From Microbacterium sp. CSI-V (lineage in GTDB: Bacteria > Actinomycetota > Actinomycetes > Actinomycetales > Microbacteriaceae), in NCBI RefSeq assembly GCF_001984105.1, contig NZ_MTQM01000009.1:1364001-1428000 (forward strand): a stretch of 64,000 nt of DNA, read 5' to 3'. The notes under the pieces were generated by a model. It worked only from the letters and a program-made list of their open reading frames with translations, did no database searches and had not been told where the DNA came from. The translations under genes and the position numbers were made by a program. Below are positions 57,605 to 64,000 of this stretch, piece after piece; position 1 is the stretch's first letter, and each line of letters starts with the position of its first letter.

Positions 57605-58507
57605 TCAGTCCAACTGCTCCCGCAGCCACCGCACCCCGCGCACCGACGCGCCGAGCTCCTCGACGCGCGCCGCGAGCCCGCGGTCGCTGGTCACGACGAT
57701 CACGGGGTTCCACGACGCCACGAGCTTCCGCGCGACGGCGACGATCTCGTCGTCGCCCGAACCCGCAGCCCGGAACACGCCCACCTGGTCCGCGTCCACG
57801 TCCGCCGCCCGCGCGTCGCCCTCGAGCACCGCCGACACGAACGGGAACCAGCGCGTCGCCGCGAGACCGAGGTGCTCGGCATCCACCCCGTCGATCGCGA
57901 GCCGCGAGAGCTGCGCCAGCAATCGCGACGCGGCCCCGGCGCGGTCCTTCCACCATCCGTCGGGCACCGACCCCACGACGTTCGCGACGTCGACGATCAC
58001 CGCGGGTCGCACCGACAGCGCGTCGCGCAACATCGGCCACGCGGAAGCGAACCCGGGGTGGAGGGGGCGGGATGCCACCTCGTCGACCGGCACCCACTCC
58101 AGGGCCACGCTCTCGGGGTCGCTGATGACCGGCTCGAACGGTGTCGTCACGTCGGCGACGAGCGTCGAGTACGACCAGATGCCGAGGTCGAGGACGCTCT
58201 CGAACCGAGGTTGCACGGCATCCACGGGGACCCCCGCTTCCTCCGCTGACTCGCGCAGCGCGCCGTCGCGGGCGGATTCGCCCTGGTGCCGCGCGCCACC
58301 GGGAAGGGCCCACGTGTCGCCGAAGTGGCTCCACGAGACGCGGTGCTGCAGCAGCACGCCGCGCTGAGCGTCGACGGCGAGCAGCCCTGCGGCGCCGAAA
58401 CGTCCCCAGTAGCGCTCGCCCGTGGGCGCTTCGACCCAGGCGTCGCCGGGATCGCGGGGTCCGTGCGGACGCCGCGGCTCACCGGGGGCGGGGGGTTGGA
58501 TCGTCAT
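57605..58507 (-). CDS. Nudix hydrolase fused to NYN/PIN-like nuclease domain
   Basis: 300-residue two-domain protein. Residues about 30-160 are a Nudix domain with a complete Nudix box (G-x5-E-x7-R-E-x2-E-E-x-G, in 'GGARHQGESARDGALRESAEEAGV' divided). Residues about 165-300 resemble a NYN/PIN-like RNase: 'AVIVDVANVVGS', 'GSGDDEIVAVARKL' and 'VIVVTSDRGLAARVEELG' supply the acidic cluster. A nucleotide-pyrophosphatase joined to an RNase could act on capped or modified RNA ends; that is inference. No frameshift, and both active sites look complete. Confidence 0.8.
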   Translation of the reverse strand: MTIQPPAPGEPRRPHGPRDPGDAWVEAPTGERYWGRFGAAGLLAVDAQRGVLLQHRVSWSHFGDTWALPGGARHQGESARDGALRESAEEAGVPVDAVQPRFESVLDLGIWSYSTLVADVTTPFEPVISDPESVALEWVPVDEVASRPLHPGFASAWPMLRDALSVRPAVIVDVANVVGSVPDGWWKDRAGAASRLLAQLSRLAIDGVDAEHLGLAATRWFPFVSAVLEGDARAADVDADQVGVFRAAGSGDDEIVAVARKLVASWNPVIVVTSDRGLAARVEELGASVRGVRWLREQLD

Positions 58508-58593
58508 CCTCCCCAGCCTGGCACAGCCACAGCCCGCGAGACGCCCCGCGTGTCACACGCCGCCGTCCGCCGCGAAAACCCCGGCCGGAACGG

Positions 58594-58660
58594 CGAGACT
58601 GCATCCCCCCGACGATTCCACTGCAGTGTGCAATGGCGACGTCAGGTGGATGCAGTCTCG
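58594..58660. repeat. 67-base intergenic element with 13-bp inverted ends
   Basis: CGAGACTGCATCC (58594-58606) and GGATGCAGTCTCG (58648-58660) are perfect inverted repeats with a 41-base centre that itself contains the palindrome CACTGCAGTG. It lies in the 204-base gap between the Nudix-NYN start and the DUF805 stop. Size and structure suit a REP/MITE-like element or a structured RNA; the long loop and lack of a T-run make an ordinary terminator less likely. Confidence 0.55.
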
Positions 58661-58711
58661 CGGCTCCCGCGTCAGCGACCCCGGCCGCCGCCCGGCACGA
58701 CGCGCGACGGA

Positions 58712-59155
58712 CTACCGGTCGAAGCGAGCACCCTGGGGGTTCGGTCCGAGCAGCGTGAAGATGAACAGGATGAGACCGCCGACGAGCGGCACCAGACCGA
58801 TGAAGACCCAGAATCCGCTGTGGTTGGAGTCGTGCAGGCGCCGCACCAACACCGCGATGCCGGGGACGATCGTCCCGAGCCCCCAGACGATGACCAGCAC
58901 GAGGAAGACGATGCCGAGGCCCGTGCCGACGACGACGGCGCCGTCCGAGCCGGCCTTCAGGCCTCCCGTGACCAGCGCGAGGATCTGCAGCACGAAGTTG
59001 ACGACGGCGGCGACGAGCCACCACCACCAGTACTCGCTGCGGCTCGCGCGACCGGTGAACGTGGCGTACTTCGCGAAGAACCGGCGGACGGCGGCGCTCA
59101 GCGGAGCCCCGTAGTACGGCTGATCGAGCGGCGGCGCGCTGACGGAACTGGACAT
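58712..59155 (-). CDS. DUF805 membrane protein
   Basis: 147-residue membrane protein. After about 25 residues comes 'FFAKYATFTGRASRSEYWWWWL', the DUF805 entry motif (F-x-G-R-x-x-R-x-E-Y/F-W-W). Then three or four hydrophobic helices with 'PGIAVLVRRLHDSNHSGFW' between them, again diagnostic of DUF805. The family has no established function. ATG 59155 follows GGGGAAG. Confidence 0.88.
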   Translation of the reverse strand: MSSSVSAPPLDQPYYGAPLSAAVRRFFAKYATFTGRASRSEYWWWWLVAAVVNFVLQILALVTGGLKAGSDGAVVVGTGLGIVFLVLVIVWGLGTIVPGIAVLVRRLHDSNHSGFWVFIGLVPLVGGLILFIFTLLGPNPQGARFDR

Positions 59156-59319
59156 GATGCTTCCCCCTTCGGCATCCCCCACGGATGCGCGTCTGCGGGC
59201 CGAACGCCCGCCTCACGGACACTACCGACCGACCGCCTCCGCGCCCAGGAATTTCTCAGACTGTGACGGCCCGGACACCCGGCGGACGGAAACCCGGGGA
59301 TGCCGAGACCCCCGGACAA

Positions 59320-59353
59320 CACGAACGCCCCGGCCGGAACCGGGGCGTTCGTG
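59320..59353 (-). terminator. Terminator after der
   Basis: A 14-bp perfect stem CACGAACGCCCCGG / CCGGGGCGTTCGTG closes a CCGGAA loop, 9 bases beyond the der stop in the direction of transcription. It ends the scpB-rluB-tyrA-cmk-der transcript. Confidence 0.88.
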
Positions 59354-59361
59354 GGGGCGAC

Positions 59362-60885
59362 TCAGCGCTGGCGCTTCTCGCGGATGCGCATGTTCAGCAC
59401 GATCGGGGTGCCCTCGAAACCGTAGATCTCGCGCAGGCGCCGCTGGATGAACCGGCGGTAGCCCGGGTCGAGGAACCCGGTGGTGAAGAGCACGAAGGTC
59501 GGCGGACGCGTCGACGCCTGCGTCCCGAACAGGATGCGCGGCTGCTTGCCGCCGCGCAGCGGGTGCGGGTGCTCGGCGACGAGTTCGGCGAGGAACGCGT
59601 TGAACTTGCCCGTCGGGATGCGCTGGTCCCACGACTCCAGCGCCGTCTCGAGCGCCGGCACGAGCTTGTCGAGGTGACGACCGGTGCGGGCGGAGATGTT
59701 CACGCGCGGCGCCCACGTCACGTGCGCGAGGTCCTGCTCGATCTCGCGCTCGAGGTAACGGCGACGGTCGGCGTTCTCCATGTCGTCGTCGTTCAGGCGG
59801 TCCCACTTGTTGAACGCCAGCACGAGCGCGCGCCCCGACTCGAGCACCAGGTCGATGATGTTGAGGTCCTGCACGCTGATCGACTGCGACACGTCGAGCA
59901 CGACGACGGCCACCTCGGACTTCTCCAGGGCGGTCGAGGTGCGCAGCGACGCGTAGAAGTCGGCGCCCTGCTGCAGGTGCACGCGGCGACGGATGCCGGC
60001 GGTGTCGACGAGCGTCCAGAGCTTGCCGCCGAGCTCGACGACCTCGTCCACGGGGTCGCGGGTGGTGCCCGCGAGCTCGTTCACGACGACGCGCTCCTCG
60101 CCGGCGGCCTTGTTCAGCAGCGACGACTTGCCCACGTTCGGGCGGCCGAGGATCGCGACGCGGCGCGGGCCGCCGATCTCGTACTTGGCGACGGCCGAGA
60201 TCTCTGGCAGCACCTTCATGAGCTCGTCGAGGAGGTCGGCGACACCGCGGCCGTGGATGGCCGAGACGGGGTGCGGCTCACCGAGACCGAGGTTCCACAG
60301 GGCCGCGGCCTCGGGCTCCTGGCGGGCGTCGTCGACCTTGTTCGCCACGAGGAACACGGGCTTCTTGGTCTTGCGCAGCAGCCGCACGACGTGCTCGTCG
60401 GTCGCGGTCGCGCCCACCGTGGCATCCACCACGAACAGGACGACGTCGGCGAGATCGATCGCGACCTCGGCCTGCGCGGCCACCGAGCGGTCGATTCCGC
60501 GCGCGTCCGGCTCCCAACCGCCCGTGTCCACCAGCGAGAACCGGCGGTCGAGCCACTCGGCCTTGTAGGTCACGCGGTCGCGGGTGACGCCCGGGGTGTC
60601 CTCGACGACGGCCTCGCGGCGGCCGAGGATGCGGTTCACCAGCGCCGACTTACCGACGTTCGGGCGACCCACGATCGCCACGACCGGCAGCGCCGGCAGG
60701 AACTCGATCCCGTCCTCTCCCCCGGCGAGACCCGCGAGCAGCGCCGCGTCGTCCTCGTCGAGGTCGAAGTCCTCGAGGCCCGCGCGCAGCGCTTGCGCGC
60801 GCTGTTCGGCCAAGACCTCGTCCAGCTCGGCCATCTTCTCGGCGAGCTGGTCGGGCCCGCCTTCGTACTCGTCGTCAACGCCCAT
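59362..60885 (-). CDS. der: Ribosome biogenesis GTPase Der (EngA)
   Basis: 507-residue double-GTPase needed for 50S subunit maturation. Two G domains each have GRPNVGKS (near residues 73-80 and 246-253) and DTxG switch-II motifs ('DTGGWEP' and 'DTAGIRR'), with NKxD motifs 'NKVDD' and 'NKWDR'. A KH-like C-terminal domain follows. An acidic N-terminal extension of about 65 residues is usual in actinobacteria. ATG 60885 overlaps the cmk stop by 11 bases, so the two are coupled. Confidence 0.96.
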   Translation of the reverse strand: MGVDDEYEGGPDQLAEKMAELDEVLAEQRAQALRAGLEDFDLDEDDAALLAGLAGGEDGIEFLPALPVVAIVGRPNVGKSALVNRILGRREAVVEDTPGVTRDRVTYKAEWLDRRFSLVDTGGWEPDARGIDRSVAAQAEVAIDLADVVLFVVDATVGATATDEHVVRLLRKTKKPVFLVANKVDDARQEPEAAALWNLGLGEPHPVSAIHGRGVADLLDELMKVLPEISAVAKYEIGGPRRVAILGRPNVGKSSLLNKAAGEERVVVNELAGTTRDPVDEVVELGGKLWTLVDTAGIRRRVHLQQGADFYASLRTSTALEKSEVAVVVLDVSQSISVQDLNIIDLVLESGRALVLAFNKWDRLNDDDMENADRRRYLEREIEQDLAHVTWAPRVNISARTGRHLDKLVPALETALESWDQRIPTGKFNAFLAELVAEHPHPLRGGKQPRILFGTQASTRPPTFVLFTTGFLDPGYRRFIQRRLREIYGFEGTPIVLNMRIREKRQR

Positions 60886-61615
60886 CGCGGGCTCCCATCG
60901 TGGAGTCGACGACGTTCAGCACGGCGTCGACGGTCTGTTCGAAATCGAGGTGGGTCGAGTCGACGACCTGCACGCCGGGGGCGGCGGTGAGGAAGTCGAC
61001 GACCGTGGAATCAGCCGCATCGCGCTTGTGCAGCGCTGCCGCGACCGCGGCGGCGTCCTGCGAGGTCAGCTCGGCGCTGCGGCGGGCGGCGCGCACCTCG
61101 GGCGCCGCGGTCAGAAGGATGCGCACGGGCGCATCGGGGTACACGACCGTGGTGATGTCGCGGCCCTCGACCACGACACCCCGCAGGCCCGAGGATGCCA
61201 CGAGCCGACGGAACAGGTCGTTCACGGCCTGGCGCACGGCGGGGACGCGGGCCACGCCGCTCACGGCATCGGTCACGCGCGGTTCGCGGATCGCCGCGGT
61301 GACGTCCGTTCCGCCGACGCGGACCCAGCGGTCGGCCGGGTCGAGCGAGATGGCGTAGTCGAAGTCGCCGAAGACCTCCAGCACCGCGGTGGCATCCGAG
61401 GTGTCGCTGCCGTGCTCGAGCGCGTGCCACGCGAGGGCGCGGTAGGCGGCCCCGGTGTCGAGGAATCCGTAGCCGAGGCGTACGGCCGTGGCCTTCGAGA
61501 CGCTCGACTTGCCGCTGCCGGCGGGACCGTCGATCGCGACGACGGCGGGAACTCCGGATGCCGATCCCTCGGCGGGGGCGACGACGCCGGGCCGGAAGAT
61601 GGTGGGTTCAGTCAT
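60875..61615 (-). CDS. cmk: Cytidylate kinase
   Basis: 246-residue (d)CMP kinase. P-loop '[18 protein letters not shown]' near residue 25, then '[16 protein letters not shown]' (the CMP-binding TGxxYR motif) and '[20 protein letters not shown]' with the conserved GRD. It phosphorylates CMP and dCMP with ATP. ATG 61615 overlaps the tyrA stop by 8 bases and its stop overlaps der. The tyrA-cmk-der order is common in actinobacteria. Confidence 0.95.
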   Translation of the reverse strand: MTEPTIFRPGVVAPAEGSASGVPAVVAIDGPAGSGKSSVSKATAVRLGYGFLDTGAAYRALAWHALEHGSDTSDATAVLEVFGDFDYAISLDPADRWVRVGGTDVTAAIREPRVTDAVSGVARVPAVRQAVNDLFRRLVASSGLRGVVVEGRDITTVVYPDAPVRILLTAAPEVRAARRSAELTSQDAAAVAAALHKRDAADSTVVDFLTAAPGVQVVDSTHLDFEQTVDAVLNVVDSTMGARDGR

Positions 61616-62741
61616 GGGTGGTGCTCGCAATCCGCCATCCGCGCTGCTGGAGCCCGTCGACGGCTCGGCGGACGGCGTCGGGGACGACACTGATCTCGGC
61701 CAGGCCGAAGGGGGCCCCCGGCGAGTGCTCGAGACGCAGGTCTTCGACGTTGACGTCGAGGTCGCCCAGCTCGCCGAAGAGGCGGCCGAGCTGGCCGGAG
61801 GTGTCGTCGACCATGACGACGAAGGTGTCGAACCGGCGGTTCTGCCCGTGCTTGCCGGGCAGACGCTCGACGCCCTCGTTGCCGCGACGGATGGTGTCGG
61901 CCACGGTGCGGCGGGCGCCGGGGGCGTCCGGATCGCGCAGTGCGGCGGCCACGTCGCCGAGGTCGGAGGCGAGCTGGTCGAGCACTTCGACCACGGGAGC
62001 CGCGTTGGCGCCGAGGATCTGCACCCACAGTTCGGGGGCGGATGCCGCGATGCGGGTGGTGTCGCGCACGCCCTGTCCCGCGAGGCGCAGGGACCCGTCG
62101 GGCGCCTCGACGAACCGGCCGGCCAGGAGGCTCGCGACCAGCTGCGGCACGTGCGACATCAGCGCGACGGACTCGTCGTGCTCTTCCGGGGTCATCTCGA
62201 TGAGCGTCGCGCCCAGGTCGAGGGCGAGTCCCTCGACGAGGGACAGATCGTGCGCCGAGGTCTCGGCATCGCGGCACACCACCCACGGGCGTCCGACGAA
62301 GATGTCGGCGCGCGCGGAGATCGCTCCCCCGCGTTCGCGTCCGGCCATCGGGTGCGACCCGATGTAGTGCGTGAGGTCGACGCCGCGCGAACGGAGTGTC
62401 CGCAGCGGCTCGAGCTTGATGCTCGCGACGTCGGTGACCACGGCGCCCGGGTAGGCCGCGAGCTCGCGCTCCACGACGTCGGCGACGACGTCCGGCGGTA
62501 CGGCGACGACGATCAGCGACGGCCGGTCGTCATCTCGCTCGGCGCGCCCGGCGCCGTAGTCGATCGCGAGACGCAGCTGCGACGGCGACGTGTCGGAGAG
62601 CACGACGTCGACGCCGAGAGCGGTGAGGGCGTGGCCGACGCTCGCCCCGAGGAGGCCCGACCCGACGACGCGGACCGTGCCGCTGGTACGGGTCGCCAAC
62701 GGCGCCTCCGCGCGCGCGGACGTTCCGTTCGGTTCGATCAT
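61608..62741 (-). CDS. tyrA: Prephenate dehydrogenase
   Basis: 377-residue prephenate dehydrogenase of tyrosine synthesis. NAD motif '[21 protein letters not shown]', catalytic-region '[14 protein letters not shown]' (with the conserved His) and '[15 protein letters not shown]' with the second His. The C-terminal 60 residues look like an ACT-type regulatory domain ('[30 protein letters not shown]'), suggesting feedback by an aromatic amino acid. ATG 62741 follows CAGGAGA; the frame is open further upstream without a ribosome-binding site. Confidence 0.94.
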   Translation of the reverse strand: MIEPNGTSARAEAPLATRTSGTVRVVGSGLLGASVGHALTALGVDVVLSDTSPSQLRLAIDYGAGRAERDDDRPSLIVVAVPPDVVADVVERELAAYPGAVVTDVASIKLEPLRTLRSRGVDLTHYIGSHPMAGRERGGAISARADIFVGRPWVVCRDAETSAHDLSLVEGLALDLGATLIEMTPEEHDESVALMSHVPQLVASLLAGRFVEAPDGSLRLAGQGVRDTTRIAASAPELWVQILGANAAPVVEVLDQLASDLGDVAAALRDPDAPGARRTVADTIRRGNEGVERLPGKHGQNRRFDTFVVMVDDTSGQLGRLFGELGDLDVNVEDLRLEHSPGAPFGLAEISVVPDAVRRAVDGLQQRGWRIASTTHD

Positions 62742-62793
62742 CGGGTCTCCTGCTGCCCTGGCGGTGGCGTTCGCACCGCGCGGCGCCCGAGGG

Positions 62794-63555
62794 TCACTCG
62801 GCCGGAGCGGCCGAAGTGTCGCCGTCTCGACGAGACAGCGTGAGCAGTGCGCCACGTTCTACTGTAGTCAACTCGCGGGCCTTCCCCACCGGGAGAGTTC
62901 CCAGGTGAAGGGGGCCGAACTGGCGCCGCACGAGTTCGACGACGGGGTGGCCGACCTCGGCCATCATGCGTCGCACGATCCGATTCTTCCCCGAGTGCAG
63001 CGTCAGCTCCACCAGACTCTCCCCGCGCGAGGAGTCCAGGAGCCGCGCCTTGTCGGCCGCGATCCGCCCGTCCTCGAGCTCGACGCCCTTGATCAGTCGC
63101 TGGATCGTCTGCGGCAGCACCTGCCCCTCGACCTTCGCGATGTACACCTTCGTCACGCCGAACGAGGGGTGCGCGAGCACGTGGGCGAGGTCGCCGTCGT
63201 TGGTGAGGACGAGGAGCCCCGAGGTGTCGGCATCCAGGCGTCCGACGTTGAACAGGCGCTCATCCCAGTCCTGCGTGAAGCGGCGGAGGTCGGGGCGCCC
63301 GCGGTCGTCGCTCATCGAGCTGACCACGCCGGTCGGCTTGTTGAGGATGACGTAGCGCTTGGACGTGTCCAGCTGGATCGCCGTGCCGTCGACGTCGACG
63401 AGGTCGGTCTCGGGGTCGATCCGCGAGCCGAGCTCGGTGACCACTTCGCCGTTGACCCGCACGCGGCCCGCGACGATCATCTCTTCCGCGACCCGGCGCG
63501 AAGCCACCCCCGCGTTCGCGAGCACCTTCTGCAGGCGTACGCCCTCTTCGCTCAT
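62794..63555 (-). CDS. rluB: Ribosomal large-subunit pseudouridine synthase B-type
   Basis: 253-residue RsuA/RluB-family pseudouridine synthase. N-terminal S4 domain 'RLQKVLANAGVASRRVAEEMIVAGRVRVNG', then the catalytic motif 'GRLDADTSGLLVLTNDGDLAH' with the nucleophilic Asp, and 'KVYIAKVEG', 'GKNRIVRRMMAEVGHPV'. It modifies a uridine in 23S rRNA. The ATG overlaps the scpB stop as ATGA, as in the scpA-scpB-rluB order of actinobacteria. Confidence 0.94.
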   Translation of the reverse strand: MSEEGVRLQKVLANAGVASRRVAEEMIVAGRVRVNGEVVTELGSRIDPETDLVDVDGTAIQLDTSKRYVILNKPTGVVSSMSDDRGRPDLRRFTQDWDERLFNVGRLDADTSGLLVLTNDGDLAHVLAHPSFGVTKVYIAKVEGQVLPQTIQRLIKGVELEDGRIAADKARLLDSSRGESLVELTLHSGKNRIVRRMMAEVGHPVVELVRRQFGPLHLGTLPVGKARELTTVERGALLTLSRRDGDTSAAPAE

Positions 63556-64000
63556 CTGAGCACCTCTCCGTCGAATCCGTCCGCGCCGTCGTCGAGCAAC
63601 GGCGAGATGTGGGGCAGCTCGTCGAGCGAGTTGATGCCCAGGTTGACCAGCAGCTGGTCGGTCGTTCCGTAGTGGATCGCGCCCGTGTCCGGGTCGGTGA
63701 ACACCTCGGTGATGAGTCCGCGGGCGAGGAGCGTCCGGACGACCGAGTCCACGTTCACCGCGCGGATGGATGCCACCTGCCCCCGCGTCACGGGTTGCTT
63801 GTAGGCGATGACGGCAAGGGTCTCCAGCGCGGCCTGCGACAGCCGCGAGGGCGCCTGCGTGTTCACGAACTCCCCTACGACGTCGTCGTACTCCTCGCGG
63901 ACGTACAGCCGCCATCCGCCCCCGACTTCGCGCAGTTCGAAGCCGCGGCGGGGTCCGCCGGTCTCACCGTCGTAGTCGGCCACGAGCCCTTCGATGGCCT
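63552..64000 (-). CDS. scpB: Segregation and condensation protein ScpB (5' end outside window)
   Basis: The C-terminal 149 residues are visible; the start lies beyond 64000. Winged-helix segments 'AALETLAVIAYKQPVTRGQVASIRAVNVDSVVRTLLARGLI' in outline are the ScpB signature, followed by 'GAIHYGTTDQLLVNLGINSLDELPHISPLL'. ScpB binds the ScpA kleisin of the housekeeping SMC condensin. The window therefore holds parts of two SMC systems, this one and jetABC. It overlaps rluB. Confidence 0.95.
   Translation of the reverse strand, partial: AIEGLVADYDGETGGPRRGFELREVGGGWRLYVREEYDDVVGEFVNTQAPSRLSQAALETLAVIAYKQPVTRGQVASIRAVNVDSVVRTLLARGLITEVFTDPDTGAIHYGTTDQLLVNLGINSLDELPHISPLLDDGADGFDGEVLR

Overview
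The window is high-GC DNA (about 70 percent G+C by eye) with GC-rich third codon positions, frequent GTG starts and tight four-base gene overlaps. Together with gene types such as paa genes under a TetR repressor, a Mks/Wadjet condensin and the scpB-rluB-tyrA-cmk-der order, this points to an actinobacterium, most likely Microbacteriaceae and probably Microbacterium. A 7-mer (GGATGCC and its complement GGCATCC) recurs roughly every 560 bp in both orientations. It is missing only from one stretch that also looks foreign (about 53.6-56.5 kb).

Layout. 0-6.5 kb: start of an exported protein, a DUF1028 protein, then jetA-jetB-jetC (MksF-MksE-MksB-like), a three-gene Wadjet/condensin set with no jetD beside it. 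6.6-25.5 kb: ordinary accessory genes, mostly transporters and hydrolases paired with their own regulators (TetR/SDR, MarR/MFS, esterase/PucR-like, two-component system/MacB-type ABC transporter, AraC/DUF2000). This stretch also has a shikimate-dehydrogenase-like gene, a metallopeptidase, thioesterase and dienelactone-hydrolase genes, and a very Met/Cys-rich copper-storage-like protein. 24.4-41.3 kb: a complete phenylacetate degradation cluster: paaR-like tetR, paaJ-F-H-Z-I, paaK, paaABCDE and paaG. An AraC regulator, a GMC oxidoreductase and an aldehyde dehydrogenase are interleaved and could feed aromatic alcohols or aldehydes into phenylacetate. Shared TetR-type palindromes precede paaJ, paaK and paaA. 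41.7-45 kb: two MarR-controlled divergent units, an efflux pump and a ring-cleavage-type dioxygenase.

45.2-54.2 kb: nine minus-strand genes form a Nit1C-type cluster (the MSMEG_0565-0572 / Sll0783-0787 families): radical SAM, fused GNAT-AIR synthase, MSMEG_0572, NitC nitrilase, MSMEG_0570, flavin oxidoreductase, a second nitrilase whose catalytic Glu and Cys are both Asp, a glycosyltransferase and an AMP ligase. The biochemical job of this cluster is only partly known (cyanide/nitrile nitrogen use in some bacteria). The two nitrilases, one intact and one apparently dead, plus a GlnR-like direct repeat inside the operon, are the most unusual features of the window.

54.5-56.4 kb: a broken RHS core/toxin C-terminus translationally joined to a small two-helix membrane protein (candidate immunity protein), a coiled-coil membrane protein, and tRNA-Pro(GGG). 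56.5-64 kb: housekeeping genes: GNAT, S4 protein, a Nudix-NYN fusion, DUF805, then der-cmk-tyrA-rluB-scpB read on the minus strand and cut by the window end. Start sites were chosen by Shine-Dalgarno matches, overlaps and family N-termini. No database search was run, so all family names rest on motif recognition.
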